Shown here one piece after another: positions 1 to 10,200 of a DNA stretch of 64,000 nucleotides. The stretch's first letter is position 1, and every line of letters starts with the position of its first letter. Position numbers and translations under genes: made by a program. Origin of the DNA: Ignavibacteriota bacterium (GTDB lineage: Bacteria; Bacteroidota; Ignavibacteria; UBA10030); assembly GCA_003170475.1 (NCBI GenBank), contig PMZI01000081.1, positions 13,558 through 77,557 of the forward strand. Reading direction: 5' to 3'. The notes under the pieces were generated by a model, which ran no database searches, had not been told where the DNA came from, and saw only the letters and a list, made by a program, of their open reading frames with translations.

Positions 1-19
1 CATCATCAGGAAGGTTCCC

Positions 20-2887
20 ATGAAACGAGACCTCTTTGTCCTTCTCGGACTCTGTCTGTCCTTCACTCTGATTGCATTCGCGGGTGAAAAGAAGGAATTC
101 AAGATCCCGTATGAGAAATACTCGCTCTCAAACGGGATGGACGTGATTCTTCACGTCGATCACTCGAACCCGATCGTTGCCGTCTATATCGTCTATCATG
201 TCGGATCGGCGAGGGAAGAGAAGGGAAAGACCGGATTTGCCCACCTGTTTGAGCATTTGAGATTCAACGAATCGCAGGATGTTCCTCAGGGGCAATGGTT
301 CAGGAAACTTCAGACCGCGGGCGCGACGAACGTCAACGGCTCGACGAACAATGATCGCACAAATTACTTCGAGGTGGTTCCGATTAACGCTCTTGAAATG
401 GTCCTGTGGATGGAGTCTGATAGAATGGGATTCCTCCTGAGCAAGATCTCCCCACAGACATTCATTACTCAGCAGAACGTTGTCCAGAACGAAAAGCGTC
501 AGGGTGAGAACTCACCCTACTCGCAGACGAGTTACATCGTTGACAAGTTGACGTATCCCGAGAACCATCCATACAACTGGCAGGTGATTGGATCGTTAGA
601 GGACCTGTCGAATGCGAAGATTCAGGATGCGATCAGTTTCCACGACAAGTACTACGGTCCCAGCAACGCCACGCTTGTTGTGTCGGGAGATATCAATGTC
701 GCCCAGACGAAGCAATGGATCGACAAATACTTTGCTGAGATTCCTTCGTCTCCGAAGCCGAAGTCGTTGGCGAAGATGCCGGTGAAACTCAATGAGACGA
801 AACGTGCATCGTACGAAGACTACCTTGCCAATGCTCCGCAATTGACGATGACGTTCCCGACGGTTGAACAATACAGTAAAGATTCCTACGCGTTGACGTT
901 TCTCGCGCGGATTCTCTCCGCGAGCAAGAAATCGCCTCTTTATAAAGTCCTCGTCGAAGAAAAGAAACTCGCTCCGTCCAGTTCGGGTGGAGGCGGTTTC
1001 GGGCGGGGAGGAAGAGGGGGAGGAGGGTCTGCAGTGACTGCCTTCCAGAGCAGTCAGGAAATTGCGGGAGCATTTCAGATTTCAGTCCGGGCTTTTCCAA
1101 ACATCAAGTTAGGCGATGTTGAGGTAGCGATTAAAGAAGCGTTCGACCGGTTTGAAAAGGAAGGATTCTCGGACCAGGACGTTGCACGACAAAAGGCCGG
1201 ACTGGAATATCGTTTCTACACATCTGCGAGCAGCGTGTTTGGTAAAGCGTCGCAACTTGGAAACTATAATCTCACCTCGGGTTCACCGGATTTCATGACC
1301 ACCGATCTGCAGAACTCAATGAGTGTGACGAAGGACGATGTGTGGAGAGTCTATAACAAATATATCAAAGGGCAGAACTATGTCCTCCTGAGCACGGTCC
1401 CGAGCGGAAAGGCCGATCTCGCTGCTCCAAACTCGCCCGCATTTGTGGTGCCGGAGGAATCAGTAGACAAAGCCGGGACGAAGAGGGATGTCGGGGCATA
1501 CAATCCCGCACCGATTCCGTCAAAGATTGACAGGACCAAGGAGCCGCCGAAGGGACCCGATCCAGCAGTCACCGTGCCTTCGATATGGACAGCCAAGACC
1601 TCGAATGGCATCCAGATGTTCGGAATAAAAAAGACTGACCTCCCGATCGTAGATTTTGCGATCACGATCACGGGGGGAATGCTCCTCGATGGTCAAGGCA
1701 AGATTGGTACCTCCTATTTGGCCGCTCGCCTGATGAACGAAGGTACGAAGAACAAGACGCCCCTTGAACTCCGTGAAGCGATTGAAGATCTTGGTGCCAA
1801 TATCAATATCTCCGGAGGCGAAGAATCCATCACGCTCAGTGGGAGTTGCTTGTCCAGTAAGCTTAAAGAAGTCTTCGCGCTTTCGAAGGAGATGATGTTC
1901 GAACCGCGCTGGGACGAGAAGGAGTTTTCACTGGCCAAGGCTCAGACGATGGAATCTCTGAAGCGATCGGAGACGTCACTCACTTCGATTGCCTCCAACG
2001 TCTTTGGTAAGCTGATCTACGGTGATGACAACGTTCTTTCCAATACGGTGATGGGGACTCAGAAATCAATCGAAAGTATTACGATCGATGATCTGAAAGC
2101 CTACTACAACCAGTACTTCTCGCCGTCCATGGCGAAGATCATGGTCCTTGGGGATATCTCCAAAGAAGATGCCGTGGAACTCTTTGATGGATTGAAGAAC
2201 TGGAAAGCAAAAGACGTGAAACTCCCTGATTTCAAGATCACGAACCCTGCCAAGCCGGGAGTGTACTTCGTCGACGTCCCGAAGGCAAAGCAGTCTGTCT
2301 TCAACGTTGGGCACGTCAGCCTGGCGGCATCGGATCACGACTACTACAAAACTATCATCATGAATTATAAACTGGGGGGAGATTTCTCCAGTGTGTTTAA
2401 TATGATCCTGCGCGAAACAAAGTCGTTCACCTATGGAGCGCGTTCCGCGTTTTCGGGAACATTGTATCCCGGCGCATTTCTGATGTCGACGTCGGTGCAG
2501 ACAAATGCAACATTTGAAACTGCGCAGATCGTCAAGGAGGAGATCGCGAAATATCGCCAGGGAATCACGGCCGACGACTTGAACCTCGTGAAGAGCACTC
2601 TGCTGAAGAGCAATGCCGGTAGATTCGAAACTCTCCAGCAACTGAGCGGAATGTTGAGTCCCATCGTCACGTATGGCTTGCCATTCGACTATATCAAGCA
2701 GCGGGAGGCAATGGTGCAGAAGATGACTCTGGATGAGCACAAAGCTCTTTCGCAGAAATACCTGCAGCCTGATAAGCTGGTCTTCGTCATCGTTGGTGAC
2801 AAGGAGACACAGTTCGACAAGCTGAAAGAACTGGGCTTGGGCGATCCGATTCTCCTGGACAAAGATGCGAAACCGGTGACGAAGTAG
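20..2887 (+). CDS. Exported M16 family zinc metalloprotease (two M16 units in one chain)
   Basis: Predicted periplasmic or surface zinc protease of the insulinase/pitrilysin family. An N-terminal signal peptide (about residues 1-21, ending FAG) precedes the first M16 unit, which carries the inverted zinc motif HLFEH at residues 75-79 and the downstream glutamate in the 'QNEKRQ' segment. The second unit (roughly residues 520-955) lacks the HxxEH motif, as expected for the inactive partner half of a full-length bacterial M16 protein of about 950 residues. A glycine/arginine-rich low-complexity insert lies near residue 325, at the end of the first catalytic unit. The start is the ATG preceded by AGGAAGG. 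The gene is followed directly by a strong terminator, so it ends its own transcript. Family assignment is firm; the substrate is unknown. Confidence 0.93.
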   Translation: MKRDLFVLLGLCLSFTLIAFAGEKKEFKIPYEKYSLSNGMDVILHVDHSNPIVAVYIVYHVGSAREEKGKTGFAHLFEHLRFNESQDVPQGQWFRKLQTAGATNVNGSTNNDRTNYFEVVPINALEMVLWMESDRMGFLLSKISPQTFITQQNVVQNEKRQGENSPYSQTSYIVDKLTYPENHPYNWQVIGSLEDLSNAKIQDAISFHDKYYGPSNATLVVSGDINVAQTKQWIDKYFAEIPSSPKPKSLAKMPVKLNETKRASYEDYLANAPQLTMTFPTVEQYSKDSYALTFLARILSASKKSPLYKVLVEEKKLAPSSSGGGGFGRGGRGGGGSAVTAFQSSQEIAGAFQISVRAFPNIKLGDVEVAIKEAFDRFEKEGFSDQDVARQKAGLEYRFYTSASSVFGKASQLGNYNLTSGSPDFMTTDLQNSMSVTKDDVWRVYNKYIKGQNYVLLSTVPSGKADLAAPNSPAFVVPEESVDKAGTKRDVGAYNPAPIPSKIDRTKEPPKGPDPAVTVPSIWTAKTSNGIQMFGIKKTDLPIVDFAITITGGMLLDGQGKIGTSYLAARLMNEGTKNKTPLELREAIEDLGANINISGGEESITLSGSCLSSKLKEVFALSKEMMFEPRWDEKEFSLAKAQTMESLKRSETSLTSIASNVFGKLIYGDDNVLSNTVMGTQKSIESITIDDLKAYYNQYFSPSMAKIMVLGDISKEDAVELFDGLKNWKAKDVKLPDFKITNPAKPGVYFVDVPKAKQSVFNVGHVSLAASDHDYYKTIIMNYKLGGDFSSVFNMILRETKSFTYGARSAFSGTLYPGAFLMSTSVQTNATFETAQIVKEEIAKYRQGITADDLNLVKSTLLKSNAGRFETLQQLSGMLSPIVTYGLPFDYIKQREAMVQKMTLDEHKALSQKYLQPDKLVFVIVGDKETQFDKLKELGLGDPILLDKDAKPVTK

Positions 2888-2913
2888 AGGAAGCTTCATC
2901 AATAATACACTTC

Positions 2914-2948
2914 ACGGAGACGCCCCTTTCAGGGGCGTCTCCGTTTTT
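2914..2948 (+). terminator. Rho-independent terminator after the M16 protease
   Basis: A perfect 14-bp stem (2914-2927 with 2931-2944), 3-nt loop TTC, then a T run. It sits 26 nt past the protease stop codon. The T run is only on the + strand side, although the hairpin also lies just beyond the end of the converging exporter gene. Confidence 0.9.
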
Positions 2949-2987
2949 GTCGGTGCCAGGACTTTGACTCTGACGTTTCAGAGTTGG

Positions 2988-5252
2988 TTATTGAGCGGGC
3001 CGAACTTCATTCTGCCCCCTGTACCCGATCTTCGGCAACAATGATCCGATTCGTTTGGGGAACCACCAGTTTGCAGTTCCGAAGAGCTTCATAAGAGTGG
3101 GGACAAGCACGATCCGGATCAACGTCGCGTCGATCGCGACGGCGAACGCAAGCCCGAGCCCGAACTCGCGCGTAGCGGTGAGTTGCGTGAATCCGAACGA
3201 TCCAAACAACACTACCATGATGAGAGCGGCACTGGTGATCAGCCCGCCGGTGTGTGCCAACCCGCTGGCTACTGCCTCACGATTGTTACCCGTCCGCTCG
3301 TACTCTTCACGAATGCGACTCAGCAGGAAGACCTCGTAGTCCATTGACAGACCGAAGAGGATCGTGAAGAGCATAAGAACGATGAACGAATTGAGCCCTC
3401 CGGGAGGCACCAGTCCGATCAGGTTCGCGCCGATCCCATCCTGAAATACATAGACGAGAAATCCGTACGATGCCAGCACGGAAAGCAGATTCATCACGAT
3501 TGCCTTGAATGGTATGATGACGGAACGGAAGACGAAGGCGAGAACGAGAAACGTTGTCACAAGGACCACAGGAACGACACGCTTCAGACTGCCGAACAGT
3601 TCATCGTCGAAATCCAGAATTCCAGCACTGAATCCACCGATCCGAACCTCGAGACCGGCATTTCGGGCGTCGGTCCATGGAGAATTGCGCAACTCATGCA
3701 CCATGTTCATGACTTCTTTCGATTCCGGCTCGGACCGTGTTACCACGAAGATCAGCGCAGTCCTGCCATCGGCAGACAGTACCTTCGCAGCTCCTTTTTG
3801 AGCAAGCGGCGGAAGATCTTCGGTTCTGTGGATCATCGTTCCGAACGATCCAAGCATCGCCAGAAGGGACGGGAAGCCGCCTGTTATTGCCACACGCTGA
3901 TCGGCCGCGAAATATGAACTGAGGGAAATGATGGCTGCCTGGTGTTCCTGAGACCAGAGCGTCTCTCCTTCACGACAAGAAACGAGCACGCCGATCGGTC
4001 CCATCCAACCTGCGGAAAAGTTCTTCTCGAGAATCTCAAATCCCTGCCGTGCTTCCATCGTGGGCGATAGATCCCGCACGCCCATGTTCCATGGGGCGAG
4101 TCGCCGAGTGGGGAGTATCAACACGCCAAGAATGATCACCGTTGGGATCAAATAGCGCATCGGTCTGGCCATCGCCTCGTGGGCCCATCGTGACCAGATT
4201 CTGCCCATCTCGGTTTGCGGCTTCGAACGATGAGGCCAATTCACTCGCTTGCCGATGAGGATCAACACCGCAGGGAGAAGAGTGAGCGTTGCCAACACTG
4301 CCGTCAGCACCACAGTGACGCCGCCGATCGCAAGCGTGTGCAGAAATCCGACATGAACCTGAAAGAGCGCAGCGAATCCAATGCAGACCGCGAGGCCTGA
4401 GATGAGTACGGCATGTCCGGCCGCCAGAGTCGCAATCTCGACCGCGACAGGGAATGAGGCGCCACGTGCCAGCTCCTGGCGGCATCGACTCACGAGAAAG
4501 AGCGCGTAGTCCACGCCCACCCCCAGACCAACCATCGTAACGGCGTTCTCCGCGAAAACGCTCACCGGCATAATTGCGCTGATCGCATACAACACGGCGA
4601 GGGCAACCGCCGTTGCGCCCAGGGCAAGTAACAAAGGGAGGCTTGCCGCGATGGGTGCTCCGAACACGATGAGAAGAATGATCAGGGTGAGTGGAACGCC
4701 GAGGCGTTCTGCTTTCAAGAGGTCGTCGGATGAGTTGACATCGAGATCGTGAAACATGGACACCATGCCGGTCAGCTTCACCGAGAAGCTCCGCTCAAGC
4801 CCTGTGCCCGCAATGGCTGCCCGGATCCGTTCGACGTTTGTCTCCGCTTCGAAGAATGTTGCGGCCGGCGGCGTGACGAGCAGGAGCGCCGTGTGACCAT
4901 CGCGGCCGGCGAGACGCTTGTCACCGGTATTCCAGAGATGTTGCACACCATGCATTCCTGAGGCATTGAGTGCGTGCTCAACCGTCATCGCAGCGGCGGC
5001 GAAACGCGGATCGGTGACTGGAACATCTTCTGAAACGAGTACTGCAGGAAACACAAACGCAGAGCCGTCGCCGAATGCCCGGTTTAAGTCTCGTGAGACC
5101 AGTTCCGAAGGGCTGCCCGGCACCGCATCGGTGCTCCCACGAAGAACTTCCGAAAGATGCGGTGCATACGAGGCTGCGAGTGCAAGAATTGCCGCCCACA
5201 TCATGATCACCGCCAGCGGCCGACGAAGAACAAACTGCACAAGGGTACGCAT
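2988..5252 (-). CDS. MMPL/RND-superfamily membrane exporter
   Basis: A 754-residue inner-membrane protein of the MMPL (mycobacterial MmpL-like) branch of the RND superfamily, which moves lipids or other hydrophobic molecules with the proton gradient. Two repeats of one N-terminal helix, a large extracytoplasmic loop (about residues 35-180 in the first half) and a block of five helices are visible, giving about 12 membrane segments. Each helix-4 region carries the family Asp-Tyr pair: 'GVGVDYALFLVSR' (D248-Y249) and 'LSMDYEVFLLSR' in the second half. The GGGAG sequence upstream supports this ATG. It lies 17 nt downstream of a PaaK-like ligase on the same strand and is almost certainly co-transcribed with it, suggesting export of an acyl-type product made or activated by that enzyme. 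No membrane-fusion or outer-membrane partner is adjacent. Confidence 0.9.
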   Translation of the reverse strand: MRTLVQFVLRRPLAVIMMWAAILALAASYAPHLSEVLRGSTDAVPGSPSELVSRDLNRAFGDGSAFVFPAVLVSEDVPVTDPRFAAAAMTVEHALNASGMHGVQHLWNTGDKRLAGRDGHTALLLVTPPAATFFEAETNVERIRAAIAGTGLERSFSVKLTGMVSMFHDLDVNSSDDLLKAERLGVPLTLIILLIVFGAPIAASLPLLLALGATAVALAVLYAISAIMPVSVFAENAVTMVGLGVGVDYALFLVSRCRQELARGASFPVAVEIATLAAGHAVLISGLAVCIGFAALFQVHVGFLHTLAIGGVTVVLTAVLATLTLLPAVLILIGKRVNWPHRSKPQTEMGRIWSRWAHEAMARPMRYLIPTVIILGVLILPTRRLAPWNMGVRDLSPTMEARQGFEILEKNFSAGWMGPIGVLVSCREGETLWSQEHQAAIISLSSYFAADQRVAITGGFPSLLAMLGSFGTMIHRTEDLPPLAQKGAAKVLSADGRTALIFVVTRSEPESKEVMNMVHELRNSPWTDARNAGLEVRIGGFSAGILDFDDELFGSLKRVVPVVLVTTFLVLAFVFRSVIIPFKAIVMNLLSVLASYGFLVYVFQDGIGANLIGLVPPGGLNSFIVLMLFTILFGLSMDYEVFLLSRIREEYERTGNNREAVASGLAHTGGLITSAALIMVVLFGSFGFTQLTATREFGLGLAFAVAIDATLIRIVLVPTLMKLFGTANWWFPKRIGSLLPKIGYRGQNEVRPAQ

Positions 5253-5269
5253 GAGAGGACTCCCTTCGA

Positions 5270-6865
5270 TTATTGTGCTTTAAGGAATCGTGTCTGCTTG
5301 ATCTTAGCCTTGTCGCCTGCGAAGGGGCCTTCACCCAGTCGGTACAGCTGGATCTCCGGGACAAGCGTGTCAGGATATTCTTTCCAGGCCTCACGGAAAT
5401 CGGCATTGAGTTCAACCAGACGGTGCAGCATCGTCTCACGGTAGGTCGCCTGCAACTCTTCGCTCGGCTCTGCATCCACCTCAAAGACGAACCGCGGACG
5501 GACCGATGAGTCTGCACCTTCGGCCAGCGAGAGACAGAATGAATGCGTGATCTTTGCGAGCTCAGGTTCTGCATAGAGGCATTGTTCGAGATCTTCCGGA
5601 TAGATGTTGGCGCCCATCACGGAAATGGTATAGTCGCGTCGTCCATAAATCCAAAGGAAGGGGAGTCGTAGTTTTCCGCTCCCGGCTTCTTTCCTCAGGG
5701 TCTCCATATCAATCCCAACCTCAGCCAGCTTCCGTGCCAAATCGTCGAACCGCGCGACACCACCTTCGTCGTGCACGTTGTAGCGAATGCGTGGGGAAAG
5801 GAGTGTTCCGCGTGAGATGGTGAAGAGAAGCTCACGATTGTCGTTCGCTTCGATGTAGTGCATCAACGGATTATACTGGAAGATCATAGGAAGGCGCGAG
5901 TCTGATCCAAATAGTTTTTCGCGCACGTCAGAGCGTTCACGGCAAAGCCTGCGGATGGCGATGGCCAACGGAGTCTCACCGGCGATTCCGATTTCCAGAT
6001 CGGTCGCACCGAAGCCGCTGAACACCGTCTTGAACCGTCGCAACAAGTAATCGCGCAGGCCTTCCGACATTCCTTCGCCGCCGACCAGCCCACTCAGTTC
6101 ATACTGTTCGAAGGGGAATCCTTCTGCCTCGGCTGCGTCCATCAGGTGTTTGAGAAATGGAGGGTAGCCGGCAATCAAGTAGTGATAGCGTGGTCCAAAG
6201 AAACGCAGCGTGTGGAGGATCTTCCCGATATCCGGCCCCGTGCACTTGACGATACCATTATTCGCCATCGCGACTCCCATGTTGACACCAGTAGCCCATG
6301 CGCCCATGGAGAATGCGTTGATGGTGATGTACGATTCGGTTCCGAAACAGTACTTCGCGAAATAGCTGATGAAGATGTGGCTCTGGTGCCGTTCCTTCTC
6401 CGTCCGCACCCAATTGTACGGTGTTCCTGTGCTGCCAGAAGATTCATCAATGGCTGTGCTTGACATCGGCAGGGCGCCTCCCACGCATCTTGCCTCCGTC
6501 GAGTACTTCTTGATATAGTTTTCTTTGTCCGTTTCGGGGACTTCGCCGTGCCGCGCATCGTTTGCAGCGAGGAAGTCAGCATACCCGGGGACTTTTCGCG
6601 CAGCGCGATAGTACGCTGCACGGGCACGCAGCCTGCCAGCCCAATCGAGGAACCAGGGGGGAAGCGTCTCGAAGAAGAACAGAAACGTCTCAAACCGGAT
6701 GCAGGCCGCCTTCATGATCTGGTTGAAGAAGGCCAGGAAAATGAACCCCAGCCGTTCAGTCGGCGTCGGTGTTGGGACGGCCGACTCAGATGCGCCGAGG
6801 TAATCCGTGGCTCGATTGAATTGCTCTTCCATTTCGTTCTGTGAAAGACTGATTGCAGTTTCCAT
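5270..6865 (-). CDS. PaaK-like adenylate-forming enzyme (phenylacetate-CoA ligase superfamily)
   Basis: A 531-residue member of the ANL superfamily, nearest in layout to phenylacetate-CoA ligase and related acyl-AMP synthetases. The phosphate-binding loop reads SSGSTGTP (about residues 142-149). The hinge segment 'YGRRDYTISVMGANIYP' leads into the C-terminal lid, and a lysine-rich end (GDKAKIKQTRFL) supplies the usual late catalytic lysine. These enzymes activate a carboxylate as its adenylate and usually pass it to CoA. The ATG used here has AAGGAG seven bases upstream; a longer frame reaching 6928 has no such site and would cover the palindrome upstream. It is the first gene of a two-gene operon with the MMPL exporter. 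The substrate cannot be read from sequence; an aryl or fatty acid is possible. Confidence 0.82.
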   Translation of the reverse strand: METAISLSQNEMEEQFNRATDYLGASESAVPTPTPTERLGFIFLAFFNQIMKAACIRFETFLFFFETLPPWFLDWAGRLRARAAYYRAARKVPGYADFLAANDARHGEVPETDKENYIKKYSTEARCVGGALPMSSTAIDESSGSTGTPYNWVRTEKERHQSHIFISYFAKYCFGTESYITINAFSMGAWATGVNMGVAMANNGIVKCTGPDIGKILHTLRFFGPRYHYLIAGYPPFLKHLMDAAEAEGFPFEQYELSGLVGGEGMSEGLRDYLLRRFKTVFSGFGATDLEIGIAGETPLAIAIRRLCRERSDVREKLFGSDSRLPMIFQYNPLMHYIEANDNRELLFTISRGTLLSPRIRYNVHDEGGVARFDDLARKLAEVGIDMETLRKEAGSGKLRLPFLWIYGRRDYTISVMGANIYPEDLEQCLYAEPELAKITHSFCLSLAEGADSSVRPRFVFEVDAEPSEELQATYRETMLHRLVELNADFREAWKEYPDTLVPEIQLYRLGEGPFAGDKAKIKQTRFLKAQ

Positions 6866-6894
6866 GGCCTGCTCCTTTGGATGAGTGTGACAAT

Positions 6895-6919
6895 GAACTC
6901 GGTACCATGGTACCAGTTC
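6895..6919. promoter_or_regulatory. Palindromic operator-like site upstream of the ligase/exporter operon
   Basis: A perfect 14-base palindrome GGTACCATGGTACC (6901-6914) is flanked by a further inverted pair GAACT/AGTTC, offset by one base. It lies about 30 nt upstream of the ligase start, where a repressor of the TetR type would bind. No regulator gene is adjacent, so the binding protein is unknown. Confidence 0.5.
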
Positions 6920-7098
6920 GGTTGCCAACTCTTGCCACGGAACTGTCAGCCATTTGTAAAAGAATTGTCATGTTGAAAGGCCTTTTTGGTGGGAATGCTC
7001 ATTTCTGACTTGTCTCAAAGCCATCCGTCGTGTCATTCTCATTTTTGGCACAACTTATTTTGACCGCGCAATATGTTCTGTTCAGTTCCAATGTCAAG
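6920..7098. other. Divergent intergenic region, left part
   Basis: Non-coding spacer between the minus-strand ligase operon and the plus-strand kinase. I saw no RNA gene or convincing small ORF. It should hold the minus-strand promoter of the ligase operon, but I could not find a confident match. Confidence 0.5.
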
Positions 7099-7129
7099 TT
7101 GCCTTTGGCTCGCTGAGGTTGTAGCTTTG
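7099..7129 (+). promoter_or_regulatory. Bacteroidota-type promoter for the Ser/Thr kinase
   Basis: TTG (7099-7101), exactly 20 bases, then TAGCTTTG (7122-7129), matching the Bacteroidota -33/-7 pattern TTG...TAnnTTTG. It would give a 5' leader of about 65-70 nt before the kinase ATG. Three other sites in this window have the same spacing and a near-identical TTGCCT start. Confidence 0.7.
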
Positions 7130-7203
7130 TAGAGTTTCAAATCCCCTCTGTCGCCGTATTTGTTATTCTCTGAGACCCGATTCCCACCATCTAGGAGACA
7201 CCT

Positions 7204-10200
7204 ATGGTCGGGCAAATCATATCCCACTATAAGATCCTCGAGAAACTCGGTGAGGGTGGAATGGGCATCGTCTACAGGGCCCATGACACCAAGCTCGATC
7301 GCGATGTTGCGCTCAAGTTCCTTCCGCATCATCTCACAGCTACGCCGGATGAGCAAGCTCGCTTTCTACAGGAAGCCCGCGCTGCCTCCGCACTCAATCA
7401 TCCAAACATCTGCGGTATCCATTCGATAGGCGAAGAAGGAGACCAGCAGTTCATCGAAATGGAGTACGTGGATGGCAAGACTCTGCGGCAACTGATTCCG
7501 ATCCAGAAGACACAGGTAGCTATCGATTACGCAATCCAAATAGGCGACGCTCTTCAAGAGGCTCACAGCAAGGGAATTGTACACCGTGATATCAAGGCAG
7601 AGAATATCATGGTGAATTCCAAGAACCAGATCAAAGTGATGGACTTTGGGTTGGCGAAGCTGAAAGGATCGCTGAGGCTAACGAAAACCTCGAGCACAGT
7701 CGGGACATTGGCCTATATGGCGCCGGAGCAAATCGAAGGCGGAGAAGTCGATGCGAGGAGTGATATTTTCTCTTTCGGAGTTGTGCTCTATGAGATGTTG
7801 ACCGGGCATATGCCTTTCCGCGGAGAGCATGAAGCCGCGGTGATGTATTCGATCGTAAATGAGGAGCCGACTCCAGTAGAGAAATATCTGCCAGACATTC
7901 CTTCAGAGCTCGTGCACGTCCTGAATCGCGCGCTTGAGAAAGACCCGGGGGATCGGTATCAGTTCGTTCACGAAATGGTAATCGATCTGCGCAGACTGAA
8001 GAAACAGACATCGAAGGTTGTGAGGTCGTATCAAGCCTATGCTCCTCACGGAGCTCCCGAAAGCCGGGTGGCGGAGGCCACGAAATCATTGAAGGTTCTT
8101 TCCCAGAAGAAGTGGTTTCGTCCTTCTGCGTTCGGCGTCGGCGGGTTAGTTGTGCTGGTGATGCTTTACTTCCTGGTGTGGCCTTCGCTCCATGGTCTCT
8201 TCTTCAGCACCAACCGCATACCGGTCGCTGTGATTTCGTTTGAAAATCAGACGGGCGATCCGCAATTCGATTATCTTCGCACCGCCATTCCGAATCTCCT
8301 CATTACAAGCCTGGAGCAATCTTCATCACTGAGAGTTACAACGTGGGAGCGAATGAAGGATTTGCTCAAGCAGATAGGAAAAGCGGATGTTCAAACCATA
8401 AACACGGATCTCGGATTTGAGTTATGTCGACGGGATAGCGTCAAGGCACTGGTCACTGGAAGTTTCGTCAAGATGGGAGAGATGTTTGCCACCGACGTGA
8501 AGGTCTTGGATGTTGAAAGCAAACAACTCCTGAAGAGCGCGGGCTCGAAGGGGGAGGGAGTTGGCAGCATCCTCAAGGTGCAGATCGATGAGCTCGGAAA
8601 GCAGATCGCGACAGGAATGGGGCTGCCTGAATCCAAGGTTGCGACCGAGCAAAAGGCGATCGCGAGTGTCACCACTGCCTCGTTGGAAGCATACAATCTC
8701 TATCTGAGAGGCGTTCAGGACTATGATAAATTCTATTTCAAGGATGCTCGGCGGTCGTTTGAGAAAGCTCTCGCTCTCGATTCCACGTTTGCAATGGCGT
8801 ACCTCTATCTCGGTCGTGCCTGTGATGATCTGGGGGACCTGCAATCGCGACGTGCGGCCTATGAGCGTGCTCTCAAGTTCTCGGGGAGAGTTACAAGAAA
8901 GGAGAAGCTCTTCATCGAGTCCAGCTGCGCACTGGTTCTTGAGGCGGATCGCGAAAAACAATATCGAATTCTTAAGCAGCTTGAAGTGGAATTCCCGCAG
9001 GAAAAAGTTGTTCACTATCGTCTTGGTGTCCTCGAGCAGGAGGACGGGAGTGCCCAGTTACAGCAGGCAATTGCTTTGGACCCCACCTATGGCGCCGCGA
9101 TGAACCAGCTTGCATATGTGTACTCTGGCAAGGGGGATTTTGAGAAGGCAATTGAGTGGTTCAAACGCTATGCATCGATCTCACCCGGAGATGCAAATCC
9201 GTACGACTCGATGGGGGATATGTACTTCTTGATGGGAAAACTTGATGAGTCCATCGCAAACTACAAGGAGGTTCTGGAGATAAAACCGGATTTCGGCTCG
9301 GATATCAAGATCCCGTACATTTACGGCCTCATGGAGAACTATGAAGAAGCAATGAAATGGGTCGAAAGGTACCCGTCGGGAACGCGTCCGCTAAGGCAGG
9401 AATTCGAAGCACAGGTTTTGCGGGGCTTTCTTGTCTATTGGCTTGGAAGCACCAGGGAGGCAATGCGCAGGATTTCTTCGGCCTCCGCGATGTTCGAAAA
9501 GTCAGGTAATCCATATTTTCAGGCAGGGTTTGAGCACCTTCGATGTCTCGTTCTGGCCGATCGTCGAGAGTTCGAAGCCGCTCGGAACGCCTCGGTGTCT
9601 GCTAACAAGCTCTCGGATGCAGGGTATCCAACGTACTCCGAGTTCTTTGATGGAGCATTCAGGCTTCAACAGGCGAGCCTTCGTTTGAGTGAGGGGGATG
9701 CACATCTTGCAGAAAAGGTGCTTGCTGAACCGAACCCTACACTCCAAGGATTCCCTGATTTCACCAAGATGTGGCTTTCTCTTCAGCGTCATCAGCTGAA
9801 AGGTAAGTTGCTGATAGTGCAGGCGAAGATCGATGATGCTATCCTTCATCTGAAAACTCCCCCCGCTTTGCCAACAATGTCTCCATCGGGCCCTGCCGGG
9901 TATGTCGTCTACTACAATGTGACGTTCATTCGCGATGGATTGGCACGGGCATACGTGATGAAAGGGGATCTCGACGACGCCATAGCAGAATACGAGCGCA
10001 TCACGAGGTTCGATCCAGCCGGTAATGACCGGAGATTGATTCATCCGTTGCATCACTTTGAACTGGCGAAGCTGTATGAGAAGAAGGGAATGAAAGAGAA
10101 GGCAATCGCGCAGTATGAGAAATTCCTCACGCTCTGGAAAAACGCAGATGTGGAGCATCCTGAGCCAAAGGATGCGCGCACAAGGCTGGCGAGACTCAAA

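Noticed and set aside
4036-4485. Open frame of about 150 codons inside the MMPL exporter in another frame
   Set aside because: A shadow of a clearly coding gene; composition (Arg/Gly/His-rich) is typical of out-of-frame reading of GC-rich DNA.
7039-7356. Minus-strand open frame over the kinase promoter
   Set aside because: It overlaps the kinase start and promoter, and has no recognisable domain or ribosome site.
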